Shown here piece after piece: positions 35,901 to 44,235 of a DNA stretch of 64,000 nt. Each line of letters begins with the position of its first letter. Position 1 is the first letter of the stretch. Source of the DNA: Comamonadaceae bacterium M7527 (GTDB lineage Bacteria > Pseudomonadota > Gammaproteobacteria > Burkholderiales > Burkholderiaceae_C); the NCBI GenBank assembly GCA_021044545.1, contig CP087990.1, positions 434,001-498,000 on the forward strand, given 5' to 3'. The position numbers were made by a program, and so were the translations under genes. The notes beneath the pieces were generated by a model. The model saw only the letters and a list, made by a program, of their open reading frames with translations. It was not told where the DNA came from and ran no database searches.

Positions 35901-36611
35901 TCAGGCGGGGGTCATGCCTTGGGCCTTCTTGGCTGCAGCTGCGGCGTCGCTGGCCAGGAAGGTAAGCAGTTCTGCTGCAGCTTGCGGTTGCTGGCTGCTA
36001 GTCAACACGCAAGCGCTGAATGTGGTGGTGATTTGAATGGCACTGGGCAGTGGGCCAACAATTTGTATGCCGTCTACACCCAGTAGCTCGCTGCGCTGCT
36101 GAAAGCCCAAAGCCGCTTGGCCACTGGCCAGCAAGCTGGCCACGGGTGTGCCCGGTGGTGGCGTGATGGTTTTGCTGGCCACTTGCCCGGCAATACCCCA
36201 GCGCTCAAACAATGTGGCCAACGCCACGCCGCTTGGCCCAGTGGAGTAGCTGATGCTGGGTGCCGCCAGCACGGCAGCCCGAACGCTGGCCTCTGTTGAT
36301 AAATCTGGCGTGGTCGCACCAACGGGCACGGCGACTGCCACTGCAGAGTGCACCACAGGCGTCACGCTGGTGGCCAGCGCATGACCGCTGGCTACCAGCT
36401 TGGCAATGGCGTCGCTGGCCAGTACGGCTATGTCAAAGGCTTCGCCCGTTTGAATACGCTTTAGCGCATCCACGCCCCCTATGGACAACATATGGGTTGA
36501 TTGTTTGCTGATGTCCTGGTGGCGTTGCAGCAGCTGCGCCAACAACGCGCGCGTGGCCATAGACGAAATGCCGGTAAGAAAGGGCGCTGGCGCGGTAGTC
36601 ATGAGGAGCAT
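35901..36611 (-). CDS. ModA-like substrate-binding domain protein, no signal peptide
   Basis: About 236 residues resembling the SBP_bac_11/ModA fold. It shows DALKRIQTGEAFDIAVLASDAI, VPVGATTPD, SYSTGPSGVALATLFERWGI and LGFQQRSELLGVDGIQIVGPLP, with a C-terminal LTFLASDAAAAAKK helix. Candidate starts at 36611 and 36602 give MLLMTTAPAPFLTGISS, which is not a Sec signal peptide, so the protein may be cytoplasmic. It lies 48 bases upstream of ligJ on the same strand, heading the lig operon. The very long frame continuing to 37514 runs antisense through the LysR gene and is not believed. Function unknown. Confidence 0.75.
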   Translation of the reverse strand: MLLMTTAPAPFLTGISSMATRALLAQLLQRHQDISKQSTHMLSIGGVDALKRIQTGEAFDIAVLASDAIAKLVASGHALATSVTPVVHSAVAVAVPVGATTPDLSTEASVRAAVLAAPSISYSTGPSGVALATLFERWGIAGQVASKTITPPPGTPVASLLASGQAALGFQQRSELLGVDGIQIVGPLPSAIQITTTFSACVLTSSQQPQAAAELLTFLASDAAAAAKKAQGMTPA

Positions 36612-36639
36612 TGTGCGCACTTGCCAGACCGTATTCAAT

Positions 36640-36665
36640 AGCATATCCAATCTATCTGATATGCT
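36640..36665. promoter_or_regulatory. Perfect inverted repeat, likely LysR-type operator
   Basis: AGCATATC (36640-36647) is repeated as its exact reverse complement GATATGCT (36658-36665) with ten bases between, centred one helical turn plus apart. It lies in the roughly 80-base divergent gap between the LysR gene and the ModA-like/lig operon, where a LysR-type regulator would bind. Binding is inferred. Confidence 0.65.
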
Positions 36666-36693
36666 CAATTGGCATTTCTTTAAGGGCAGCCTT

Positions 36694-37704
36694 GTGGACT
36701 TTAAGCAGTTGATGTATTTCGAGCGCGTCGCTGAGCTGGGTAGCTTTACCAAGGCGTCTGACGCGCTGGGTGTGGCGCAGCCTGCGCTGTCACGACAAGT
36801 GCGCGCGCTGGAGGTTGAGTTGCACCAAACCTTGCTGATGCGCAACGGTCGCGGCGCGGCGCTGACCGAGGCGGGTGAGTTGCTACTGGAGCATGCGCGC
36901 GGCATTTTGTACCAGGTAGAGCGGGCCAAACAAGCGGTGTCAGATGTGCGCGGCACCTTATCTGGGCGCGTGGTACTGGGTATGCCGCCCAGCGTGGCGC
37001 GCAGCTTGGCGATACCGTTGTTGCGCGCGTTCAGGGCTGAGCTGCCACACGCGCAGCTGCGCATTACCGAGGGGTTAACGCGGGGCATGCAAGCCCAGCT
37101 GCTGGATGGCGTGGTGGATGTGGCGCTGTTGTACAACGCCACGCCTGCCCAGGCGCCAGGCATAGACGCCGAGTTGCTGTGCCATGAGGCGTTGGTGCTG
37201 GTGCAAGCCAACACAAAAGTCAATACAAAAGCCAATAACAAAGCCAAGGTGGCAAGCAAAACCGCAGGCGAATCAGACAGGCTTGCCATGGCGGCCAGCA
37301 TTGACTTGCGCGATATTGCAGACTTGCCGTTGCTGATACCCAGCAGGCCCAATGCGCTGCGTATGCAGCTGGAGGCCGAGTTGATGAAGCTGGGTTTGGC
37401 GCCGCGCATTGCCCTGGAGGTAGACGGCGTCAGCGCCATTTTGGACCTGGTTGCCGATGGCACTGGTGCGGCTGTGTTGGCCCGCCATGCGGTCACCAGC
37501 TCAGACAAAGCCAAGGCTTATGCGGTGCGCGCCATTCACGTGGGTGGGCGTGGTGCAAAGCCCGGAGGTGGCGTCAGGACTGGCGTGCCAATGTCAGTGG
37601 CTGTCTACGTGGCCACTAGCCACAACCGGCCCGTGACACCCACGCAGCAAGCGGCCATGGTGTTGTTGCGCACAGTGGTGGCACAGGTGTTGGGGCGAGG
37701 CTAG
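36694..37704 (+). CDS. LysR-family regulator, probable lig operon activator
   Basis: About 336 residues from the GTG at 36694, preceded by TAAGGG. The winged HTH covers roughly residues 1-60 (DFKQLMYFERVAELGSFTKA, then VAQPALSRQVRALE), and a periplasmic-binding-like effector domain follows. A longer frame from 36481 would add an N-terminus with no homology. An unusual Asn/Lys/Ala-rich stretch (NTKVNTKANNKAKVASK, about residues 172-190) interrupts the effector domain. It is divergent from the lig operon, as pmdR/ligR-type regulators are, so control of protocatechuate genes is likely but inferred. Confidence 0.88.
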   Translation: MDFKQLMYFERVAELGSFTKASDALGVAQPALSRQVRALEVELHQTLLMRNGRGAALTEAGELLLEHARGILYQVERAKQAVSDVRGTLSGRVVLGMPPSVARSLAIPLLRAFRAELPHAQLRITEGLTRGMQAQLLDGVVDVALLYNATPAQAPGIDAELLCHEALVLVQANTKVNTKANNKAKVASKTAGESDRLAMAASIDLRDIADLPLLIPSRPNALRMQLEAELMKLGLAPRIALEVDGVSAILDLVADGTGAAVLARHAVTSSDKAKAYAVRAIHVGGRGAKPGGGVRTGVPMSVAVYVATSHNRPVTPTQQAAMVLLRTVVAQVLGRG

Positions 37705-37731
37705 TGCCCGGCTAGCGCCCGGCTAGCGCCT
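37699..37731. repeat. Three tandem 11-base repeats over the LysR stop codon
   Basis: GGCTAGTGCCC (37699), GGCTAGCGCCC (37710) and GGCTAGCGCCT (37721) are consecutive. The TAG inside the first copy is the LysR stop, so the array spans the coding end and the gap. No other copies were noticed in the window. Confidence 0.85.
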
Positions 37732-37810
37732 GGCCATGTACCTTGTTCACAAAGGTCATACAAACAACATAGTATGGAGTTACTGTATTGGTTTGATGCT
37801 GTTAGGTGCT

Positions 37811-38824
37811 ATGGATTCCGTTACACAAATATTGCTGGGTGCCTCTGTAGGCGTGGCCGTGATGGGCAGGCGTACCGCCGTCTGGAAGTCGGCCTTGTGG
37901 GGCGGCGTGGCAGGCCTGTTACCAGACCTGGACGTGCTGCTGGACCATGGCGACCCTGTGCTCAACATGGTGCGCCACCGTGCTGAAACGCATGCCTTGC
38001 TGCTGGTGACGCTGTTTGCCATACCGTTTGCCTGGGTGGTCAGTGGTGTGCACAAACAGCGCCATTTATACGGCTGGTGGTTTGCAGCTTTGGGTTTGGC
38101 CCTGGTCACACACCCGCTGTTAGACCTCATGACGATTTACGGCACGCAAGTGTTTCAGCCTTTTACAGACCAGGCCTATGGGCTTGGCAGCCTGTTTATT
38201 GTTGATCCGGTGTACACATTGCCGTTGCTGTTCGGCGTGGTGGCGGCGCTGCGCATCAAAGTGCCTGGGCGCGGTGTGCGGTTTAACAATGTGGCACTGG
38301 CTTTTAGTACGCTGTACCTGGTGTGGAGTGCTGCTGGCCAGGCCTGGGTGACGCAGCACGCACGCCAGTCGTTGCAGGCGCTTGGCTTGCCAGCGCAGCA
38401 AGTGCTTGTCACGCCTGCGCCGCTTACCACTGTGGTGTGGCGCGTGGTGTCTGTAGACGGCGACCAGTTTCACGAGGGCTTTTACGCGCTGGCAGATGCT
38501 GGCAGACCCATGCGGTTCAACACGTTTGAGCGCGGTGATGCCTTGGCCAAGCAGCATGCCGACCATCCTCATGTGCAGCGTTTGGCCCGGTTTACCGATG
38601 GTTTCTTCAAAGTGCAGACCAGTGGCGACAACCTGGTGGTCACAGATTTGCGCATGGGGCAAGAGCCCAACTATGTGTTCTCGTTTGACATTGGCCCACC
38701 GCTGCAAGAGGGCGATGTGCAGCAGCCCGCGCAGCAATTGGCCTACGGCCTCGATGTAGGCCAGGCTTTCAAGTGGTTGGGTCAGCGGTTGCTGGGCCGT
38801 GACCTGCAGCCGCCCGGTTTGTAA
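37811..38824 (+). CDS. Membrane-bound metal-dependent hydrolase, YdjM family
   Basis: A 337-residue integral membrane protein. The ATG at 37811 follows TTAGGTG, and MDSVTQILLGASVGVAVMG is the family start. Conserved segments are LWGGVAGLLPDLDVLLDHGDP, HRAETHALLL and THPLLDLMTIYGTQVFQPF, in which Asp/His pairs suggest metal binding. About four hydrophobic helices precede a soluble C-terminal half. The biochemical role of the family is not established; the E. coli relative is LexA-regulated. No LexA box is evident here. Confidence 0.85.
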   Translation: MDSVTQILLGASVGVAVMGRRTAVWKSALWGGVAGLLPDLDVLLDHGDPVLNMVRHRAETHALLLVTLFAIPFAWVVSGVHKQRHLYGWWFAALGLALVTHPLLDLMTIYGTQVFQPFTDQAYGLGSLFIVDPVYTLPLLFGVVAALRIKVPGRGVRFNNVALAFSTLYLVWSAAGQAWVTQHARQSLQALGLPAQQVLVTPAPLTTVVWRVVSVDGDQFHEGFYALADAGRPMRFNTFERGDALAKQHADHPHVQRLARFTDGFFKVQTSGDNLVVTDLRMGQEPNYVFSFDIGPPLQEGDVQQPAQQLAYGLDVGQAFKWLGQRLLGRDLQPPGL

Positions 38825-38849
38825 GCGCCAACCTTTTGAAAAGACTTTT

Positions 38850-39473
38850 ATGAGCATGGAACTGGCAAAGCGCATGCGTGCGGCGTCTGATGCCCACCAC
38901 AATGGTACTGCCGAGACGCGCCGCCGAGACATTGCTGCGCTGTTGCAGCTGCACGGCGAGTCGTCTCTGGCGGTGTTGCTGTTGCTGCTGTCTGTGGTGA
39001 GCATAGTGCCCATTGTTGGTTCAGGCAGCTTGGTCAGCATTGCTATTTTTGCAGCGGCGTGGGCTTGGGCGCTGGGGCACGATACGCAAGCCCTGCCTGC
39101 GCGCCTGGGCCGAATCACATTGAGCGAGTCAATGACTGGGCAGTGCTTGCACGCATTTGCCTGGCTTTATGAGCAATGCGACCGTTGGATGAGGCCGCGC
39201 TGGCGGCTGTGGTCCAGCCGGCCTACGTATTGGTTGTGGGGCCTGTGGATTGCTCTGATGGCCGCTATTATTTTCCTGCCGCTGCCACTGGGCAACGTGT
39301 TGCCCTGCATCAGCCTGATTTTGCTGACCTTGGGCTGGATGTCGCGCGATGGTGTTGCGCTGCTGGGCGCTGTTGTTGTAGGCCTGGCGGCTATGGCTTA
39401 TACGGCGTTGTTGTGGGGCATTGCCGAGTTGGCGCTGCGCAACATGTGGGGCATGCTGACCAATGGCATTTAA
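38850..39473 (+). CDS. ExoD-family membrane protein
   Basis: A 207-residue protein of the exopolysaccharide synthesis ExoD family. A hydrophilic N-terminus (RRRDIAALLQLHGESS) leads to several membrane helices: LAVLLLLLSVVSIVPIVGSG, LVSIAIFAAAWAWALG, LWIALMAAIIFLPLPLGN and GVALLGAVVVGLAAMAYTAL. The segment FLPLPLGNVLP is the most conserved motif of the family. ATG at 38850. It lies 25 bases after the hydrolase gene. Molecular function in this family is unclear. Confidence 0.8.
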   Translation: MSMELAKRMRAASDAHHNGTAETRRRDIAALLQLHGESSLAVLLLLLSVVSIVPIVGSGSLVSIAIFAAAWAWALGHDTQALPARLGRITLSESMTGQCLHAFAWLYEQCDRWMRPRWRLWSSRPTYWLWGLWIALMAAIIFLPLPLGNVLPCISLILLTLGWMSRDGVALLGAVVVGLAAMAYTALLWGIAELALRNMWGMLTNGI

Positions 39474-39495
39474 AAGTCCTTTAAAAGGGTTTTAA
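39470..39495. terminator. Possible bidirectional terminator
   Basis: The palindrome TTAAAA-GT-CCTT...AAGG-G-TTTTAA spans the stop codons of the convergent ExoD and dehydrogenase genes. Its A/T arms could give a U run on both strands. It is short and A/T-rich, so the call is tentative. Confidence 0.4.
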
Positions 39496-40427
39496 GCCTG
39501 CCCGTTTTGTGACAGGCGCGCCGCAATCAGTGCATCGGCATACGCCTGCCACGGCGCGTCTTTTGGCAGGGCAGCAAACACGCCATCGCGTTTGGCGTCG
39601 GCCATCCACTGCTGTTTGCTTGCAATAGCGCTGGCCATGATGGGCTCTAGGTCAGCCTCACTCACCGTGACTGCTGACTCTCGCATTTCTTCGGCGCGGC
39701 GCTGTCCGTGCTGGGCCACGCGGCTGAAAAAATAGCGGCCCTGCTCGGTCCAGTCAATGCCAGGAAAGGTTTCAGCCAGTGTGGGCAACACTTGCGCTTC
39801 AACGCCATAGCTGCGTGCGGTGGTGTAACTTTCTATGACCAATGACTCCAAGCCCTTGATCATGATGGAGCGGCACATTTTGATCGCGCTGGCCACGCCT
39901 AGCGCGGTGCTGGCCACTTTGGCATTGCAGCCCCAAGCGTTGAGCGCATCGGCCAGCGCATGGGCGTGTGGGCCGCCCAGCAGCATGGGCACGGACAAGC
40001 CATAGGGCGGCACCGAGGTCATGACACCTGCTTCGACGTAGTGCACACCCTTGGCCTCAAGCACCTGCGCACAGGCTTTTTTGGTGCCCGGTGATGCAGA
40101 GTTGAGGTCCAGGTACCAACTGCTAGGCGCCATGTGCGGTGCGGCGGCCTGGGCTGCCCCCAGGGTGTTGGAGGCGGTTACAGCGCTGATGACAAGATGG
40201 CCTGGGCCAGGGCCGACACACATTTCGGCCACGCTTTTTGTAAGCGCTACCTTGGCTTGTTGGGCACGGGCCGTTAGGGTGGCGTTGCCAGCGCTATCGG
40301 CCAGCAACTTGTCCCAAGCCATCACCGGTATGCGTTGCCTGGCTAATGCGCCACCAAATAAAGTGCCGACTTCGCCAAAGCCCAGTAAGCCAACGGTATC
40401 TATTGAGGGTGAGGTCTGAGTCGTCAT
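39492..40427 (-). CDS. NAD(P)-dependent dehydrogenase, 6PGDH-like with DUF1932
   Basis: About 311 residues. The Rossmann motif is VGLLGFGEVGTLFGGALARQ near the N-terminus, and an HIBADH/6PGDH-like segment YLDLNSASPGTKKA lies at about residue 105. The C-terminal helical domain contains AIKMCRSIMIKGLESLVIES, the catalytic-lysine region in DUF1932 proteins. ATG at 40427; a longer upstream frame overlaps the divergent kinase. Substrate unknown. Relatives act on 2-hydroxy/3-hydroxy acids and sometimes sit in aromatic-degradation loci. Confidence 0.82.
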   Translation of the reverse strand: MTTQTSPSIDTVGLLGFGEVGTLFGGALARQRIPVMAWDKLLADSAGNATLTARAQQAKVALTKSVAEMCVGPGPGHLVISAVTASNTLGAAQAAAPHMAPSSWYLDLNSASPGTKKACAQVLEAKGVHYVEAGVMTSVPPYGLSVPMLLGGPHAHALADALNAWGCNAKVASTALGVASAIKMCRSIMIKGLESLVIESYTTARSYGVEAQVLPTLAETFPGIDWTEQGRYFFSRVAQHGQRRAEEMRESAVTVSEADLEPIMASAIASKQQWMADAKRDGVFAALPKDAPWQAYADALIAARLSQNGQA

Positions 40428-40478
40428 GATGCTGGTTAAACTAACAGGCTGTTTGTTACTGCCCCTATTGTTACCCCA

Positions 40479-41471
40479 ATGTCTAAATACGATTTGTACG
40501 CCATCGGCAACGCGCTGGTTGATTGTGAGTTTGAAATCAGCGATGAAAAGCTCACCGCGATGGGCGTACTCAAGCGCCACATGACATTGGTAGACGCCGA
40601 TCAGCGTCAAGCGCTGCGCGACCAATTGGTGGATAGTCATTCGCGCCAAAGTGGTGGCGGCTCAGCCGGCAATACGGTTGTGGCTTTAGCCCAGTTGGGC
40701 GGCAAGGCCTTTTACAGCTGCCGCGTGGGTGACGATGAGCTGGGCCAGTTTTATGCGGCTGACCTGAACAGCCACGGTGTGGCGTCCAACCTTGATCGCG
40801 GCCTTGTTGCGGGTGCACCTACCGGCAACTGCATTGTGATGGTCACACCCGACGCAGAGCGCAGCATGTGCACCTACCTGGGTACCACCGCCGAGCTTGA
40901 GCGAGGCGCTCTAGATGTAGCTGCCATTGAGGCCAGCCAGATCTACTACATGGAAGGCTATTTGGCCGCGTCACCCACAGGCTTGCAGGCCGCGCTGGCT
41001 GGCAAAGCCGTGGCCAAAGAAGCCGGTGTGCGCTTGGCGCTGACCTTGAGCGACATGAGCATGATCAACTTTTGCCGTGAAGGTCTTGAGTCCATGGCGG
41101 ACGGCGGCGTGGACTTCTTGTTTTGCAACGAGGAAGAAGCGCAGCAGTGGTGCGACAGTAAAGACATTGACGCCATATGCGTGCAACTGAGCACCCTGGC
41201 CACCACCGTGTGCCTGACCCGGGGCGCATCAGGCTGTTTGGTGATTGAGGGTCCACAAGTGACCAAGGTGGCAGGCGTTGCGGTGAAGGCACTGGACACC
41301 AACGGTGCTGGTGACATGTTTGCGGGTGCGTTTTTGTATGCCATATCGCAAGGTCGCAGCAACGTACAAGCCGCCGCACTGGCCAATGCCTGCGCCTCAT
41401 TGGTGGTGGGCCAATACGGCAGCCGCGTGCAAACGGCTGAGTTACTCGCTGTTGCGTCCAACGTTGGCTAA
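40479..41471 (+). CDS. PfkB-family carbohydrate/adenosine kinase
   Basis: A 330-residue ribokinase-fold kinase. It has the PfkB N-terminal motif GGGSAGNTVVALAQLGGKAF, an EEAQQW segment and the C-terminal anion-hole/catalytic-base motif LDTNGAGDMFAGAFLYA. The resemblance to adenosine-kinase-like proteins of proteobacteria (AIGNALVDCEFEIS) is good, but the substrate is not fixed by sequence. It is divergent from the dehydrogenase and only nine bases upstream of btuF, so the two may be co-transcribed. Confidence 0.9.
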   Translation: MSKYDLYAIGNALVDCEFEISDEKLTAMGVLKRHMTLVDADQRQALRDQLVDSHSRQSGGGSAGNTVVALAQLGGKAFYSCRVGDDELGQFYAADLNSHGVASNLDRGLVAGAPTGNCIVMVTPDAERSMCTYLGTTAELERGALDVAAIEASQIYYMEGYLAASPTGLQAALAGKAVAKEAGVRLALTLSDMSMINFCREGLESMADGGVDFLFCNEEEAQQWCDSKDIDAICVQLSTLATTVCLTRGASGCLVIEGPQVTKVAGVAVKALDTNGAGDMFAGAFLYAISQGRSNVQAAALANACASLVVGQYGSRVQTAELLAVASNVG

Positions 41472-41480
41472 GCTGCGCAT

Positions 41481-42359
41481 ATGGCCCAGTACAGCAGGGC
41501 CTTGCCTTGCTGTACTGTTGTCTGTGTGGTGGCGGCTACGGCGTTGCCCGCCAGGGCCACGGTTACTGTGCAAGACGACACGGGCAAGCGCATCAGCTTG
41601 GCGGCACCGCCCAAGCGTATTGTGAGTTTGCTGCCCTCACTCACAGAGATGGTGTGTGCGCTTGGTGCTTGTGAGCGCCTGGTGGGTGTTGACCGTTACT
41701 CGAATTTTCCGCCACGCGTTGCTGATCTGCCTGTAATGGGTGGCGGTCTGGACCCCAGCATAGAGGCCATTGTGGCGCTTCGCCCAGACGTTGTTCTGCT
41801 GGCAGGCTCGTCTCGCGTGGCAGACAGGCTAAGCGCTTTGGGCTTGCCAGTCATGGCACTTGAGCCCAAAAGCCACGCCGATGCACAGCGCGCCATGTTG
41901 GTGTTGGGCGCACTGCTGGGCGTGTCCAGTGCTGCTAAGCAGTGGCAAGCGATTGATCAGGCGTTGACTGCGACTGCACAAACCTTGCCACCAAGTGTGC
42001 GCAATCTGCGTGTTTACTTTGAGGCCAGTCAAGGTCCATACGGCGCAGCGCCCGCGTCCTTTATTGGTGAGACCTTGACGCGTCTGGGTGTTGCCAATGT
42101 GGTGCCCGACGGCTTGGGCCCATTCCCCAAGCTAAACCCTGAATTTATCGTGCGTGCCAACCCGGACGTGATCATGGTGGGTGAGGTCAGTGGCGATGCA
42201 CTGGGCCAACGCCCGGGCTGGCAGCACATGCAGGCCATTGTGGGCAAGCGTGTGTGCTTGTTTACGCAGGCGCAAGCAGACATGCTGGTGCGTCCGGGCC
42301 CGCGCATGGCCCAGGGTGCACAGCTCATGGCCCAGTGTTTGTTGGGTAGCAAGCCATGA
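41481..42359 (+). CDS. btuF: Cobalamin/corrinoid ABC transporter binding protein BtuF-like
   Basis: A 292-residue periplasmic binding protein. The N-terminus carries a signal peptide (CTVVCVVAATALPARA), and the Fe-B12 type fold is shown by IVSLLPSLTEMVCALGA, LVGVDRYSNFPPRV and the long linker LRVYFEASQGPYGAAP. Conserved glutamates near the lobes would contact BtuC. It overlaps btuC by four bases. Siderophore or heme uptake relatives are similar, but the VDRYSNFP segment favours B12. Confidence 0.85.
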   Translation: MAQYSRALPCCTVVCVVAATALPARATVTVQDDTGKRISLAAPPKRIVSLLPSLTEMVCALGACERLVGVDRYSNFPPRVADLPVMGGGLDPSIEAIVALRPDVVLLAGSSRVADRLSALGLPVMALEPKSHADAQRAMLVLGALLGVSSAAKQWQAIDQALTATAQTLPPSVRNLRVYFEASQGPYGAAPASFIGETLTRLGVANVVPDGLGPFPKLNPEFIVRANPDVIMVGEVSGDALGQRPGWQHMQAIVGKRVCLFTQAQADMLVRPGPRMAQGAQLMAQCLLGSKP

Positions 42360-43426
42360 GCATGCCGCGCCAGCAACTGGTTGCGTGTGCCTTGTTGGGC
42401 GTCTCGGTGGCTTTGGTGGCACTGGGCGCAAGCATTGGCAGCGCAGGTCTTGATGCCAGTGCCTTGCAATGGCTTTCAAGTCATGTGGGCGATGTTGCCT
42501 CTACCAGTGAAGCGCCTGGCTATCACAGCACCTTGCAGCAAATCATTGTGGACATTCGTCTACCCAGAAGCCTGGGCGCTTGGGCGGCAGGCGCATTGTT
42601 GGGCCTGGCGGGTGCTGTGGCGCAGGGTTTGTTTCGCAACCCGCTGGCCGACCCCTTTTTACTCGGTAGCGCACCCGGTGCCTCTTTGGGGGTGGCGTTA
42701 GCCTTGGCGACAACAGCCAGTGGTGCTGGCGTATTTGCCAGCGACATATGGGCGCGGCTGGGTTTTACGGGGGCGGCCTTTGCTGGTGCGGTGTTGGCCG
42801 TGTTGCTGACCTTGGTGCTGTCGCGTGGCGTGCAGCACACCTTGCGTTTGCTGCTCGCTGGCGTGGTGGTGGGCGTGGTGCTGGGTGCGCTGACGCAACT
42901 GGTACTGTTGATGTCGCCGCAATCTTTATTGGCCATGCAGGCATTTTTGCTGGGCTCAACCGGCTTTGTAGGCTGGGACGCCACCGTGTTGATGTGGCTG
43001 GTGTGGCTGGTCTGTGCATTGGTAGCTGCATCGCTGGGACGCGCTTTAGACGCGCTGAGTTTGGGCGAACACACTGCAGCCAGCCTGGGCTTGCCGCTGG
43101 CACCCATGCGCATGGGCCTGGTGGCGGTGTTGGCCTTGGCCACAGGTAGTGCCGTGGCGCAAACAGGCTTGGTGGCTTTTGTGGGCCTAGCTGCACCGCA
43201 TGTGGTGCGTGGCTTGGTGAAAACCAGACACGCTGCATTGCTGTGGCTGTCCAGCCTGATGGGTGGCGTGTTGTTGTTGGCGGCAGATGTGGCCGCACGT
43301 TGGCTCATTGCGCCGCAAGAGCTGCCTGTGGGCGTGTTAACGGCCGTCCTGGGTGGCGGCTATTTGCTGGCGCTGATGCACAGGGCCGGCGCTGGTGCTG
43401 GTGCGGCCGGCAAGGGTACTCTATGA
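42356..43426 (+). CDS. btuC: ABC transporter permease BtuC-like (FecCD family)
   Basis: A 356-residue permease of the Fe/B12 importer family with about ten hydrophobic helices. Signatures are VDIRLPRSLGAWAAGALLGL, GLFRNPLADPFLLGSAPGA and the cytoplasmic L-loop region FVGLAAPHVVRGLVKTRHA that contacts the ATPase. It overlaps btuF and btuD by four bases each (ATGA junctions), indicating translational coupling of the three subunits. Confidence 0.92.
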   Translation: MSMPRQQLVACALLGVSVALVALGASIGSAGLDASALQWLSSHVGDVASTSEAPGYHSTLQQIIVDIRLPRSLGAWAAGALLGLAGAVAQGLFRNPLADPFLLGSAPGASLGVALALATTASGAGVFASDIWARLGFTGAAFAGAVLAVLLTLVLSRGVQHTLRLLLAGVVVGVVLGALTQLVLLMSPQSLLAMQAFLLGSTGFVGWDATVLMWLVWLVCALVAASLGRALDALSLGEHTAASLGLPLAPMRMGLVAVLALATGSAVAQTGLVAFVGLAAPHVVRGLVKTRHAALLWLSSLMGGVLLLAADVAARWLIAPQELPVGVLTAVLGGGYLLALMHRAGAGAGAAGKGTL

Positions 43427-44199
43427 GCCAGGCAGCACTGTTGGCCCAGGCGGTGAGCGTTCGCTTGTCGCCATTGGCGACTGCCACACCGGCACTTGCG
43501 GGGGTTGACGTATGCATTGCCAAAGGCTGCTGGACCAGCGTGGTGGGCCCCAATGGTGCAGGCAAGTCGACCTTGCTAAAGGTATTGGCGGGGTTGTTGC
43601 CACACACTGGACATGTGCAACTAATGGGCAAGCCGCTGGCCAGCTGGCCAGCGCGAGAGCGTGCCATGCGCCTGGCGTGGCTGGGCCAAAGCGAGTACAG
43701 CAGCGACGACTTAAGCGTTGCAGATGTGGTGATGCTGGGGCGCTTGCCGCACCAAGGCTGGCTGGCACCGCCCAGTGCGCAAGACCACGCCGTGGTGCAA
43801 CAAGCCTTGCAAACCATGCACGCATGGGCGTGGCGTTCGCGCCGCCTAAGCCAGCTGTCAGGCGGTGAGCGTCAGCGTGTGCTGCTGGCCAGAGCCTTGG
43901 CTGTACAGGCCGACGTGCTACTGATGGACGAGCCGCTGGCCAACCTGGACCCACCACACCAGGCCGATTGGTTGAAAACGGTGCGCCAACTCACAGCCAA
44001 CGGCACCACTGTGGTGAGCGTATTGCACGAAATAGGCATGGCCTTGCAAGCCGATCACATGCTGGTGCTACGCGACGGCCAGGTTGCCCATGCGGGCAAC
44101 TGCGCTGAGCCGCGAACGCATCAGGCATTGGTGCAAGTGTTTGACAACCGCATTGCAGTGCATGCGGTAGACGGTCAGTGGGTGGTGCTGCCTCGCTGA
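43423..44199 (+). CDS. btuD: ABC transporter ATPase BtuD-like
   Basis: A 258-residue importer ATPase. Walker A is GPNGAGKSTLLKVL, the Q-loop region LAWLGQSEYSSDD, the signature LSGGERQRVLLARAL, and Walker B VLLMDEPLANLD. The switch histidine is in VSVLHEIGMA. ATG at 43423 overlaps the btuC stop. With btuF and btuC it forms a complete corrinoid-type importer. No outer-membrane receptor or cobalamin riboswitch was seen near the operon. Confidence 0.92.
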   Translation: MSQAALLAQAVSVRLSPLATATPALAGVDVCIAKGCWTSVVGPNGAGKSTLLKVLAGLLPHTGHVQLMGKPLASWPARERAMRLAWLGQSEYSSDDLSVADVVMLGRLPHQGWLAPPSAQDHAVVQQALQTMHAWAWRSRRLSQLSGGERQRVLLARALAVQADVLLMDEPLANLDPPHQADWLKTVRQLTANGTTVVSVLHEIGMALQADHMLVLRDGQVAHAGNCAEPRTHQALVQVFDNRIAVHAVDGQWVVLPR

Positions 44200-44200
44200 T

Positions 44201-44224
44201 CAGTTGATCTGTTGATCTGTTGAG
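44201..44224. repeat. Three tandem 8-base repeats
   Basis: CAGTTGAT, CTGTTGAT and CTGTTGAG are consecutive just after the btuD stop codon, in the convergent gap before the TRAP permease. Short and probably slippage-derived. Confidence 0.7.
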
Positions 44225-44235
44225 CAGGCGCAGCG

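Noticed and set aside
36612..37514. Minus-strand extension of the ModA-like frame through the LysR gene
   Set aside because: The extension is Ser/Thr/Ala-rich antisense to a well-supported LysR gene; homology begins only near 36600.
41471..41481. Cobalamin riboswitch before btuF
   Set aside because: Only nine bases separate the kinase and btuF, and no B12-box-like sequence was noticed upstream of the kinase.
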